Below, piece after piece: positions 24,799 through 32,359 of a DNA stretch of 64,000 nucleotides (within the stretch, counting starts at the first letter, position 1; each line of letters starts with the position of its first letter). The position numbers were made by a program, and so were the translations under genes. The stretch lies in the NCBI RefSeq assembly GCF_004124325.1, contig NZ_QBDT01000001.1, forward strand, positions 1,426,001 through 1,490,000. Reading direction: 5' to 3'. Under the pieces are notes generated by a model. It was not told the DNA's origin and made no database searches. It saw only the letters and a program-made list of their open reading frames with translations. The DNA is from Streptomyces sp. L2 (GTDB lineage Bacteria; Actinomycetota; Actinomycetes; Streptomycetales; Streptomycetaceae).

Positions 24799-25596
24799 AT
24801 GCTGAGGTTCTCCGTTCTCGGGGCCCTGCAGATACGTACCGCGTCCGGCCCGGCGGAGATTTCCGGCGATCTGCAGCGCACGCTGGTGCAGACGCTGCTG
24901 GTCAGTGAGGGTCAGCCGGTGTCCGGGGAGGCCCTGGTCGAGGAGATGTGGGGGGAGAGCGGGCCCGGTCACCAGGCCAACGCCCTGCAGGCCCATGTGA
25001 GCCGGTTACGCCGCCGGCTCCGCGAGCTGGAGCCGGACCGGCTGGCGTCCAGGGTGACGATCCACCCGTCCGGCTACCGGCTCGGGGTGGGCGAGGGCGA
25101 GCTGGACGCCGCGGAGTTCATCCGCGCGGTGCGGCAGGCGGAGTCGTCCGGTCCGCACGACGCGGCGGACACGGCCCGGCTGCTGGGTGGGGCGCTGGCT
25201 CTGTGGCGCGGTCCGGTCTTCGGCGGTTTCCCCGGCGGGACCCTGTGCCAGCTGGCGGGCGCCCGCTACGAGGAGTACCGGATGCGGGCGATGGAGCTGC
25301 GGTTCGACGCCGAGCTGCGGCTCGGCCACCATTCCTCCGTGCTCGCGGAGTTGAGCGACGCGCACACCAGTCATCCGCTGCGGGAGCGGTTCTGCGAGCA
25401 GCTGATGATCGCGCTGTACGGGTCGGGCCGGCAGGCGGACGCGCTGGACGTGTTCCGCCGGATGCGCCGCCATCTCGACGACGAGCTGGGCATCCAGCCC
25501 TCCCCCGCGCTGCGCAAGGTGGAGAACGCGATCCTCTCCCACGACCCGGCCCTGACCGGCGACACCCGTATCCCCTCGCTCCTCCAACCCGCCTGA
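24799..25596 (+). CDS. SARP-family transcriptional activator
   Basis: ATG 24799 after GGGGGAG; 265 aa. An OmpR-type winged-helix DNA-binding domain (about 1-95: LRFSVLGALQIR, NALQAHVSRLRRRL, SGYRLGV) is followed by a bacterial transcriptional activation (BTAD) domain (LDAAEFIRAV, RYEEYRMRAMELR, HPLRERFCEQLMIALY, ALDVFRRMRRHLDDELGIQPSPALRKVE). This is the small SARP architecture of pathway activators such as valanimycin VlmI. Codon 70 (25006-25008) is TTA, so translation should depend on bldA tRNA-Leu. The repeated RTCAG sites in the cluster are its likely targets. The absence of a clear repeat set right at its own promoter suggests it is not simply autoregulated. Confidence 0.95.
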   Translation: MLRFSVLGALQIRTASGPAEISGDLQRTLVQTLLVSEGQPVSGEALVEEMWGESGPGHQANALQAHVSRLRRRLRELEPDRLASRVTIHPSGYRLGVGEGELDAAEFIRAVRQAESSGPHDAADTARLLGGALALWRGPVFGGFPGGTLCQLAGARYEEYRMRAMELRFDAELRLGHHSSVLAELSDAHTSHPLRERFCEQLMIALYGSGRQADALDVFRRMRRHLDDELGIQPSPALRKVENAILSHDPALTGDTRIPSLLQPA

Positions 25597-25628
25597 TGAC
25601 CGGCGAGGTTGACGCGCGTAAGCGGTCC

Positions 25629-25644
25629 GTCAGCTCTCGGTCAG
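25629..25644 (+). promoter_or_regulatory. SARP-type repeats upstream of the carboxylase gene
   Basis: GTCAG occurs at 25629 and 25640, 11 bp apart, with a degenerate third unit GTAAG at 25618. They lie about 80 bp before the carboxylase start and right after the SARP gene. Confidence 0.6.
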
Positions 25645-25723
25645 CCCCCGTTGCCACGATCGTCGGGTCCGACGGGCACCCGCCGGTGACAGCGGAACCA
25701 GTCCCCTCGCCCCAGGGAGAGAC

Positions 25724-27268
25724 ATGAGGCCCCACGTCGCGGAACTGGCCGGACTACGCGAACGCGTGCTCGCCGGCCCCAGTGAGAAGGCGACCGCCGC
25801 CCAGAAGGCCAAGGGCAAGCTCACCGTCCGCGAACGGATCGGTCTGCTGCTCGACGAGGGTTCCTTCCAGGAGGTCGAGCAGCTGCGCCGGCACCGGGCG
25901 ACCGGGTTCGGTCTTGAGGCGAAGAAGCCGTACACCGACGGTGTCGTCACCGGCTGGGGCACGGTCGAGGGCCGTACCGTCTTCGTGTACGCGCACGACT
26001 TCCGGATCTTCGGCGGGGCGCTGGGCGAGGCCCACGCCACCAAGATCCACAAGATCATGGACATGGCCATCGCGGCGGGCGCGCCGCTGGTCTCCCTGAA
26101 CGACGGCGCCGGCGCCCGCATCCAGGAGGGGGTGACCGCGCTCGCCGGGTACGGCGGCATCTTCCGGCGCAACACGGCCGCGTCCGGGGTGATCCCGCAG
26201 ATCAGCGTGATGCTCGGCCCGTGCGCGGGCGGCGCGGCCTACAGCCCCGCCCTCACCGACTTCGTGTTCATGGTCCGCGAGACCTCGCAGATGTTCATCA
26301 CCGGCCCGGACGTCGTCAAGGCGGTCACCGGCGAGGAGATCACGCAGAACGGGCTCGGCGGCGCCGACGTCCACGCGGAGACCTCGGGCGTCTGCCACTT
26401 CGCGTACGACGACGAGGAGACCTGCCTGGAGGAGGTGCGGTACCTGCTCTCGCTGCTCCCCCGCAACAACCGGGAGAACCCGCCCCAGGTGCCCTGCGAC
26501 GACCCGGCCGACCGGCGCTGCGAGGCGCTGGCCGACCTGGTGCCGGCCGACGGCAACCGGCCGTACGACATGGCGAAGGTCGTCGAGGAGATCGTCGACG
26601 ACGGCGAGTACCTGGAGGTGCACCAGCGCTGGGCGCGGAACGTCATCTGCGCGCTGGCCCGGCTCGACGGACAGGTCGTCGGCATCGTCGCCAACCAGCC
26701 GCAGACGCTGGCCGGAGTGCTGGACATCGAGGCCAGCGAGAAGGCCGCGCGGTTCGTGCAGATGTGCGACGCGTTCAGCATCCCGCTGGTCACGCTGCTC
26801 GACGTGCCCGGGTTCCTGCCGGGCGTCGGCCAGGAGCACGGCGGCATCATCCGGCACGGCGCGAAGCTGCTCTACGCCTACTGCGACGCGACCGTCCCGC
26901 GGATCTCGCTGATCCTGCGCAAGGCGTACGGCGGCGCGTACATCGTCATGGACTCCCAGTCGATCGGCGCCGACCTGACCTACGCGTGGCCGACCAACGA
27001 GATCGCCGTGATGGGCGCCGAGGGCGCCGCGAACGTCATCTTCCGGCGGCAGATCGCGGAGGCCGACGATCCCGAGGCCAGGCGGGCCGAGCTGGTCAAG
27101 GAGTACAAGGCCGAGCTGATGCATCCGTACTACGCGGCCGAGCGCGGTCTGGTCGACGACGTGATCGACCCGGCCGAGACGCGGTCCGTCCTCATCGGCG
27201 CGCTGGCGATGCTGCGCACGAAGCACGCCGAGCGCCCGGCCCGCAAGCACGGCAATCCCCCGCAGTGA
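25724..27268 (+). CDS. Acyl-CoA carboxylase beta subunit (carboxyltransferase)
   Basis: ATG 25724 after AGGGAGAG; 514 aa, the usual size of actinobacterial AccD/PccB beta subunits. Both crotonase-like halves are present: GGALGEAHATKIHKIMD and GARIQEGVTALAGYGGIF in the first, LLDVPGFLPGVGQEHGGIIR and AYGGAYIVMDSQSIGADL in the second. It carboxylates acetyl- or propionyl-CoA together with a biotinylated alpha subunit encoded elsewhere. Here it would raise malonyl-CoA (the PKS AT is malonyl type) for chain building. The specificity cannot be read by eye. It is probably co-transcribed with the epsilon subunit at 27352. Confidence 0.95.
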   Translation: MRPHVAELAGLRERVLAGPSEKATAAQKAKGKLTVRERIGLLLDEGSFQEVEQLRRHRATGFGLEAKKPYTDGVVTGWGTVEGRTVFVYAHDFRIFGGALGEAHATKIHKIMDMAIAAGAPLVSLNDGAGARIQEGVTALAGYGGIFRRNTAASGVIPQISVMLGPCAGGAAYSPALTDFVFMVRETSQMFITGPDVVKAVTGEEITQNGLGGADVHAETSGVCHFAYDDEETCLEEVRYLLSLLPRNNRENPPQVPCDDPADRRCEALADLVPADGNRPYDMAKVVEEIVDDGEYLEVHQRWARNVICALARLDGQVVGIVANQPQTLAGVLDIEASEKAARFVQMCDAFSIPLVTLLDVPGFLPGVGQEHGGIIRHGAKLLYAYCDATVPRISLILRKAYGGAYIVMDSQSIGADLTYAWPTNEIAVMGAEGAANVIFRRQIAEADDPEARRAELVKEYKAELMHPYYAAERGLVDDVIDPAETRSVLIGALAMLRTKHAERPARKHGNPPQ

Positions 27269-27332
27269 CCGATCGCGAGCACGGCGGTCCCCCCGCAGTG
27301 ACCGAGCACGAGCACGGCAGTTCCGCAGTGAT
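27245..27332 (+). repeat. Three degenerate tandem repeats across the carboxylase stop codon
   Basis: The unit GAGCACGGCAGTTCCGCAGT, with variants, occurs three times in a row: first as the last codons of the carboxylase gene, then twice after it, each time followed by GA so that the stop context (CAGTGA) is copied. This suggests small duplications at the gene end that lengthened the gap to the epsilon subunit gene. Confidence 0.6.
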
Positions 27333-27351
27333 CCATGTGACGGAGGTCCCC

Positions 27352-27540
27352 ATGTCGTCCCTGTCCCTCACCGCCCCGATCCGTGTCGAGAAGGGCGAGG
27401 TTACCGAGGAGGAGCTGGCCGCCCTGGCGGTGCTGCTCCTCAGCCGCAGCGCGATGGCCGGACCCGAGCCGTCCACCCCGGGCACCACGTCCTGGCGTCC
27501 GCACGGCTTCCACGCCCCGCACAGCTGGCAGCGGGCCTGA
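27352..27540 (+). CDS. Acyl-CoA carboxylase epsilon subunit
   Basis: ATG 27352 with GGAGG 6 nt upstream; 62 aa. It has the epsilon pattern: IRVEKGEVTEEELAALAVLL (the conserved RGxxTxEELAAL-type helix), a spacer, and a C-terminal SWRPHGFHAPHSWQRA. Epsilon subunits are small accessory proteins, found in actinobacteria, that stabilise the alpha-beta carboxylase complex. Its place directly after the beta subunit gene is typical. It is the last gene of the cluster on this side, ending at a hairpin. Confidence 0.85.
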   Translation: MSSLSLTAPIRVEKGEVTEEELAALAVLLLSRSAMAGPEPSTPGTTSWRPHGFHAPHSWQRA

Positions 27541-27563
27541 CCGACGCGGCGCAGGACGCGGAG

Positions 27564-27594
27564 CGGCCCGGCACCCGTAGGGTGTGCCGGGCCG
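27564..27594. terminator. Hairpin terminator closing the biosynthetic cluster
   Basis: CGGCCCGGCA (27564-27573) pairs with TGCCGGGCCG (27585-27594), and CCC/GGG extends the stem toward a short loop. It lies between the convergent epsilon subunit and secreted-protein genes. Confidence 0.7.
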
Positions 27595-27603
27595 CGCGCG
27601 GGT

Positions 27604-28116
<513 letters not shown>

Positions 28117-28177
28117 TCACCCCATCGGTGGCGCGTCACGCGCGGCCGGCGCCCTGGCCTGCCCCGTCCGGCACGCC

Positions 28178-28576
28178 CTACGGCAGGACGGCGAAGCCGT
28201 CGAGTTCCACCAGCGCCGTGTCGTCCCAGAGCCGTACGACCTGCACGACGGCCATCGCCGGATAGTCGCGGCCAGCCAACGTGCGCCACAGACGGCCGAG
28301 TTCGGGCGCGTGGGCGCGGTAGTCGGCGATGTCGGTGGCGTAGACGGTGACGCGGGCGAGGTCGGCGGGGGTGCCGCCGGCCGCGCTCAGGGCGGTGAGG
28401 AGGTTGGTGAGCGCCTTCTCGAACTGCTCGGGGAGCGTGCCGCCGGTGATCTTGCCGTCGGTGTCGAGGGCGGTCTGTCCGGCGAGGAAGACCACGCGGG
28501 TGCCGGCCGCGACGACGGCGTGCGAGAAGCCGGTGGGCGGGGACAGGTCGGGCGGGTTGACGCGCTCGGTCGTCAC
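28178..28576 (-). CDS. RidA family (YjgF/UK114) enamine/imine deaminase-like protein
   Basis: The start is GTG 28576 with AAGGAGCGG upstream and a GTGA overlap with the acyl-CoA dehydrogenase stop; 132 aa. RidA motifs include VVFLAGQTALDTDGKI, FEKALTNLLTALSAAG, RVTVYATDIADY and PAMAVVQVVRLWDDTALVELDGFAVL, in which the Arg binds the carboxylate of the imine. RidA proteins hydrolyse reactive enamines and imines. Its coupling to genes for a 2-aminobenzoate-like CoA route suggests removal of the amino group from a ring-derived enamine. Confidence 0.92.
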   Translation of the reverse strand: MTTERVNPPDLSPPTGFSHAVVAAGTRVVFLAGQTALDTDGKITGGTLPEQFEKALTNLLTALSAAGGTPADLARVTVYATDIADYRAHAPELGRLWRTLAGRDYPAMAVVQVVRLWDDTALVELDGFAVLP

Positions 28577-29754
28577 CGGGCCGCTCCTTCGGAGGTGGTG
28601 GCGTGACGGGTGGGGGCGGAACGGGTGGCGGCGGGACGGGTGGTGGCGTACAACTCCTTGGCGATGATGCCGCGTTGGACCTCGCTCGCGCCCTCGTAGA
28701 TCCGTGGGGCTCGCACCTCGCGGTAGAGGTGTTCGAGGAGGTGGCCGTGCTGGAGGGCGCGGGCGCCGTGCAGTTGGACGGCGGCATCGACGACGTACTG
28801 CGCGGTCTCGGTGGCGAGCAGCTTCGCCATCGCGGCCCGCTTGGGGACGTCGGCGGCGCCCTCGTCGTGGGCGGTGGCGGCCGCGTAGACCATGAGGCGG
28901 GCGGCCTCGGTGCGCAGGGCCATCTCGGCGACCTGGTGGGAGACCGTCTGGAGCCGGCTGAGGGGGCCGCCGAAGGCCTCGCGGGCGCGCGTGTGGGCGA
29001 GGGTGGCGTCGAGGGCGGCCTGGGCCATGCCTACCGCGAAGGCGCCGACGCTGGGCCGGAAGAGGTTGAGGGTGCCCATGGCGACGGCGAAGCCCCGGTC
29101 GGCCTCGCCGAGCAGGTCGTCCCGGGTGACGGGGACGCCGTCGAAGTCGAGGGCGCCGATCGGGTGCGGGGAGATCATCTCCAGCGCGCCGCCGGTGAGG
29201 CCGGGCCGGTCGGCGGGGACGAGGAAGGCGGTCACGCCCCGGGCCCCGGCGTCCGGGGTGGTGCGGGCGAACACGGTGTAGAAGTCGGCCTCGGGTGCGT
29301 TGGAGATCCACCGTTTGGCGCCGGTGAGCCGCCAGCCGCCGGTGCCGTCGGGCTCGGCGGCGAGGGCCAGGGCCGCCGCGTCCGATCCGGCGTCCGGCTC
29401 GCTCAGCGCGAACGCGGCCACCGCGCTGCCGTCGGCCACCCGGGGCAGCCAGTGCTCGCTCTGGGCGGGGCTGCCGTGGGCGTGCACCGGATGGGCGCCC
29501 AGGCCCTGCAGGGCGAGGGCGGTCTCGGCCTCGGTGCAGGCCTGGGCGAGGGACTCCCGCATCAGGCACAGCTCCAGCGCGCCGGAGCTGAACAGCCGGG
29601 CGAGCAGGCCGAGCCGGCCGAGTTCGGCGAGGAGCGGCCGGTTGACGCGGCCCGGTTCCCCCTTGTCGGCGAGCGGGGCCAGCCGGTCGGCGGCCAGTGC
29701 GCGCAGTTCGGCACACCAGGCGGCCTGCTCCGGTTCGAGTGAGAATGCGGGCAC
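28573..29754 (-). CDS. Acyl-CoA dehydrogenase
   Basis: GTG 29754 after GGAGGGAGG; 393 aa. All standard acyl-CoA dehydrogenase features are present: ALSEPDAGSDAAAL, WISNAPEADFYTVF, the FAD region AFGGPLSRLQTVSHQVAEM, QLHGARALQHGHLLEHLYRE and the C-terminal IYEGASEVQRGIIAKEL. It is coupled to ridA and divergent from the CoA ligase, in the catabolic locus rather than the azoxy cluster. A role in oxidation of the CoA-bound ring product or its fragments is inferred. Confidence 0.92.
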   Translation of the reverse strand: MPAFSLEPEQAAWCAELRALAADRLAPLADKGEPGRVNRPLLAELGRLGLLARLFSSGALELCLMRESLAQACTEAETALALQGLGAHPVHAHGSPAQSEHWLPRVADGSAVAAFALSEPDAGSDAAALALAAEPDGTGGWRLTGAKRWISNAPEADFYTVFARTTPDAGARGVTAFLVPADRPGLTGGALEMISPHPIGALDFDGVPVTRDDLLGEADRGFAVAMGTLNLFRPSVGAFAVGMAQAALDATLAHTRAREAFGGPLSRLQTVSHQVAEMALRTEAARLMVYAAATAHDEGAADVPKRAAMAKLLATETAQYVVDAAVQLHGARALQHGHLLEHLYREVRAPRIYEGASEVQRGIIAKELYATTRPAATRSAPTRHATTSEGAAR

Positions 29755-29802
29755 GGCCGGTCCTCCCTCCGAGGCGGACCCGGCGGTCCCCTCACCGCAA
29801 CC

Positions 29803-29831
29803 TTATCGCGCACCGTTGACTGCCGTCACGA
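29803..29831. promoter_or_regulatory. Conserved operator box, copy 1 (PaaX-type candidate)
   Basis: The pattern TTATC-N9-TGACTG-C-CGTCACGA lies between the divergent acyl-CoA dehydrogenase and ligase genes. The same pattern at the same spacing recurs at 35635-35663 before the enoyl-CoA hydratase. The PaaX-family gene of the locus is the likely source of the binding protein. Confidence 0.6.
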
Positions 29832-29917
29832 ACACGATACGCTCGATGCGCGAGCCCGCCAGAGCCCGTCGTCAGGACGCCCGTTTCTACGCCGTAACGG
29901 CAAGGGGGCGAACCGCC

Positions 29918-31510
29918 ATGCACGTCTCGGCCCACGTCGACACCTTCGCGCGGGACCATCTGCCCCCGCCGGAGGAATGGCCCCGGCTGCTCTTCGAGCT
30001 GCCGGAGCTGCACTACCCCGAGCGGCTGAACTGCGCCGCGGAACTCCTCGACGGCGGCGAGCCGGACCGCCCGGTGTTCCGCACCGCGTCCGGGCCCGCC
30101 TGGACGTACGGCGAGCTGCGCGCCCGGGTGGACCGCATCGCCCACGTCCTGACCGGCGATCTCGGCGTGGTCCCGGGGAACCGGGTCCTGCTGCGCGGCC
30201 CCACCAGCCCCTGGCTCGCGGCCTGCTGGCTGGCGGTGCTGAAGGCGGGCGCGGTCGCGGTCACCGTGCTGGACCGGCAGCGCCCGCACGAGCTGGCCAC
30301 GATGTGCGAGATCGCCCGGGTCCGGCACGCGCTGTGCGACATCCGGGCCGTCGACGACCTGGTGAAGGCCGAGGTGCCGGGGCTCGTCCTGACGACGTAC
30401 GGCGGTGACGCGCCGGACGACCTGCTGCGCCGCCCGGCACCCGCCGCCCCGTTCCCGGCCGTCTCCACCGCCGCCGACGACGTCGCCCTGATCGCGTTCA
30501 CCTCCGGCACGACGGGCCGCCCGAAGGGGTGCATGCACTTCCACCGGGACGTCCTCGCCATCGCCGACACCTTCTCCCGGCACGTCCTGCGCCCGCGCGC
30601 GGACGACGTCTTCGCCGGCAGCCCCCCGCTCGGCTTCACCTTCGGCCTCGGCGGGCTGGTCGTCTTCCCGATGCGGGCCGGCGCGAGCGCCCTGCTGCTG
30701 GAGCAGTCCGGCCCGAAGCAACTGCTGCCGGCGATCGCCGAACACCGGGCGTCGGTGCTGTTCACCGCGCCGACCGCCTACCGCGCGATGCTCGACGAAC
30801 TGGACGGGTACGACACCTCGTCCCTGCGGCGCTGCGTCTCGGCCGGCGAGAACCTGCCCGCGGCCACCTGGCACGCCTGGCGCGAGCGCACCGGACTGCG
30901 CGTCATCAACGGCATCGGCGCCACCGAACTGCTGCACATCTTCGTCTCCGCCGCCGACGACGACATCAGACCCGGCGCGACCGGCGTGCCCGTGCCGGGC
31001 TGGCAGGCCCGCGTCCAGGACGCGCACGGCGAGCCGGTACCCGACGGCGAGCCGGGCCTGCTGGCCGTCCGCGGCCCGGTCGGCTGCCGCTACCTCGCCG
31101 ACCCCCGCCAGCGCGTGTACGTACGCGACGGCTGGAACATCACCGGCGACACCTACGTCCGCGACGCCGACGGCTACTTCCACTACGTGGCCCGCGCCGA
31201 CGACATGATCATCTCCTCCGGGTACAACATCGCCGGACCGGAGGTCGAGGACGCGCTGCTGCGCCACCCGGACGTGGTCGAGACGGCCGTCGTCGGCCGC
31301 CCCGACGAGGCCCGCGGCCAGATCGTCGTCGCCTACACGGTCCTCCGGGACGGCGCGCCGCGGGACACCGAGGGCCTGCGCGCGTTCCTCAAGGCCGAGC
31401 TGGCCCCGTACAAGTGCCCGCGCGAGTTCGTCTTCCTGGACGCCCTGCCCCGCACGGCGACCGGCAAGCTGCAGCGGTTCCGGCTGCGGACCGCGGGTGA
31501 TCAGCAGTGA
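29918..31510 (+). CDS. Aryl-CoA ligase, probably 2-aminobenzoate-CoA ligase
   Basis: ATG 29918 after AAGGGGGCG; 530 aa. AMP-forming ligase motifs: P-loop TSGTTGRPKGCMHFHRD, GIGATELLHIF, GDTYVRDADGYFHYVARADD and the C-terminal catalytic Lys in RTATGKLQRFR. The sequence resembles benzoate/2-aminobenzoate-CoA ligases (the ELHYPERLN start, HFHRDVLAIADTF, SGYNIAGPEVEDALLRHP). It activates an aromatic acid as the first step of the locus. Anthranilate is favoured because RidA and a salicylyl/2-aminobenzoyl-CoA-type monooxygenase are beside it; salicylate or another benzoate is possible. Confidence 0.88.
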   Translation: MHVSAHVDTFARDHLPPPEEWPRLLFELPELHYPERLNCAAELLDGGEPDRPVFRTASGPAWTYGELRARVDRIAHVLTGDLGVVPGNRVLLRGPTSPWLAACWLAVLKAGAVAVTVLDRQRPHELATMCEIARVRHALCDIRAVDDLVKAEVPGLVLTTYGGDAPDDLLRRPAPAAPFPAVSTAADDVALIAFTSGTTGRPKGCMHFHRDVLAIADTFSRHVLRPRADDVFAGSPPLGFTFGLGGLVVFPMRAGASALLLEQSGPKQLLPAIAEHRASVLFTAPTAYRAMLDELDGYDTSSLRRCVSAGENLPAATWHAWRERTGLRVINGIGATELLHIFVSAADDDIRPGATGVPVPGWQARVQDAHGEPVPDGEPGLLAVRGPVGCRYLADPRQRVYVRDGWNITGDTYVRDADGYFHYVARADDMIISSGYNIAGPEVEDALLRHPDVVETAVVGRPDEARGQIVVAYTVLRDGAPRDTEGLRAFLKAELAPYKCPREFVFLDALPRTATGKLQRFRLRTAGDQQ

Positions 31511-31525
31511 CGCCGACGACCTAAA

Positions 31526-32359
31526 ATGATCAACGTGACCGACCAGCACGCCCCCAGGTCCCTCATCGTCACGCTCTACGGCGCGTACGGCCGCTTCATG
31601 CCCGGCCCGGTACCCGTCGCCGAGCTGATCCGGCTGCTGGCCGCGGTCGGTGTGGACGCGCCCTCCGTGCGCTCCTCGGTGTCCCGGCTCAAACGCCGCG
31701 GCCTGCTGCGGCCCGCCCGCACCGCCGAGGGCGCCGCCGGGTACGAACTCTCCACCGAGGCCCGCCAGTTGCTCCAGGACGGCGACCGCCGCATCTACGC
31801 CACCGCGCCCGTCGAGGACGAGGGCTGGGTGCTCGCGGTGTTCTCCGTCCCGGAGTCGGAGCGGCAGAAGCGGCACGTGCTGCGCTCCCGGCTGTCCGGT
31901 CTGGGCTTCGGCACGGCGGCCCCCGGCGTGTGGATCGCCCCGGCCCGCCTGTACGAGGAGACCCGGCACACGTTGCGCCGGCTGGGCCTGGACCCGTACG
32001 TCGACTTCTTCCGCGGCGACCACCTGGGCTTCGCGCCCACCCCCGAGGCGGTCACCCGCTGGTGGGACCTGGCCGCGATCGCCAAGGAGCACGAACGCTT
32101 CCTGGACGCGCACGCGCCGGTCCTGCACGCCTGGCGGCAGCGCCCGGACACCCCGCCCGAGGAGGCCTACCGGGACTATCTCCTGGCCCTCGACTCCTGG
32201 CGCCACCTGCCCTACACCGACCCCGGGCTCCCGGCCGGCCTCCTCCCGGCCGACTGGCCGGGCACCCGCTCGGCAGCGGTGTTCCACGAGCTGCACGAGC
32301 GGCTGCGGGCGGCCGGGGCGGAGTTCGTGGGACCGGCGGGAGCCTCACAGGTCCAGTGA
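31526..32359 (+). CDS. PaaX-family transcriptional repressor
   Basis: 277 aa from ATG 31526 (GTG 31535 is an alternative); the ribosome site is weak and coupling to the ligase stop 15 nt upstream is likely. The N-terminal winged helix (RSLIVTLYGAYGRF, SVRSSVSRLKRRGLL) and central region (GWVLAVFSVPESERQKRHVLRSRLSGLGFG, APGVWIAP) are typical of PaaX, which represses aromatic-acid CoA pathways and responds to the aryl-CoA. Its end overlaps the convergent monooxygenase gene by 15 nt. It should act at the boxes at 29803 and 35635. Confidence 0.9.
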   Translation: MINVTDQHAPRSLIVTLYGAYGRFMPGPVPVAELIRLLAAVGVDAPSVRSSVSRLKRRGLLRPARTAEGAAGYELSTEARQLLQDGDRRIYATAPVEDEGWVLAVFSVPESERQKRHVLRSRLSGLGFGTAAPGVWIAPARLYEETRHTLRRLGLDPYVDFFRGDHLGFAPTPEAVTRWWDLAAIAKEHERFLDAHAPVLHAWRQRPDTPPEEAYRDYLLALDSWRHLPYTDPGLPAGLLPADWPGTRSAAVFHELHERLRAAGAEFVGPAGASQVQ

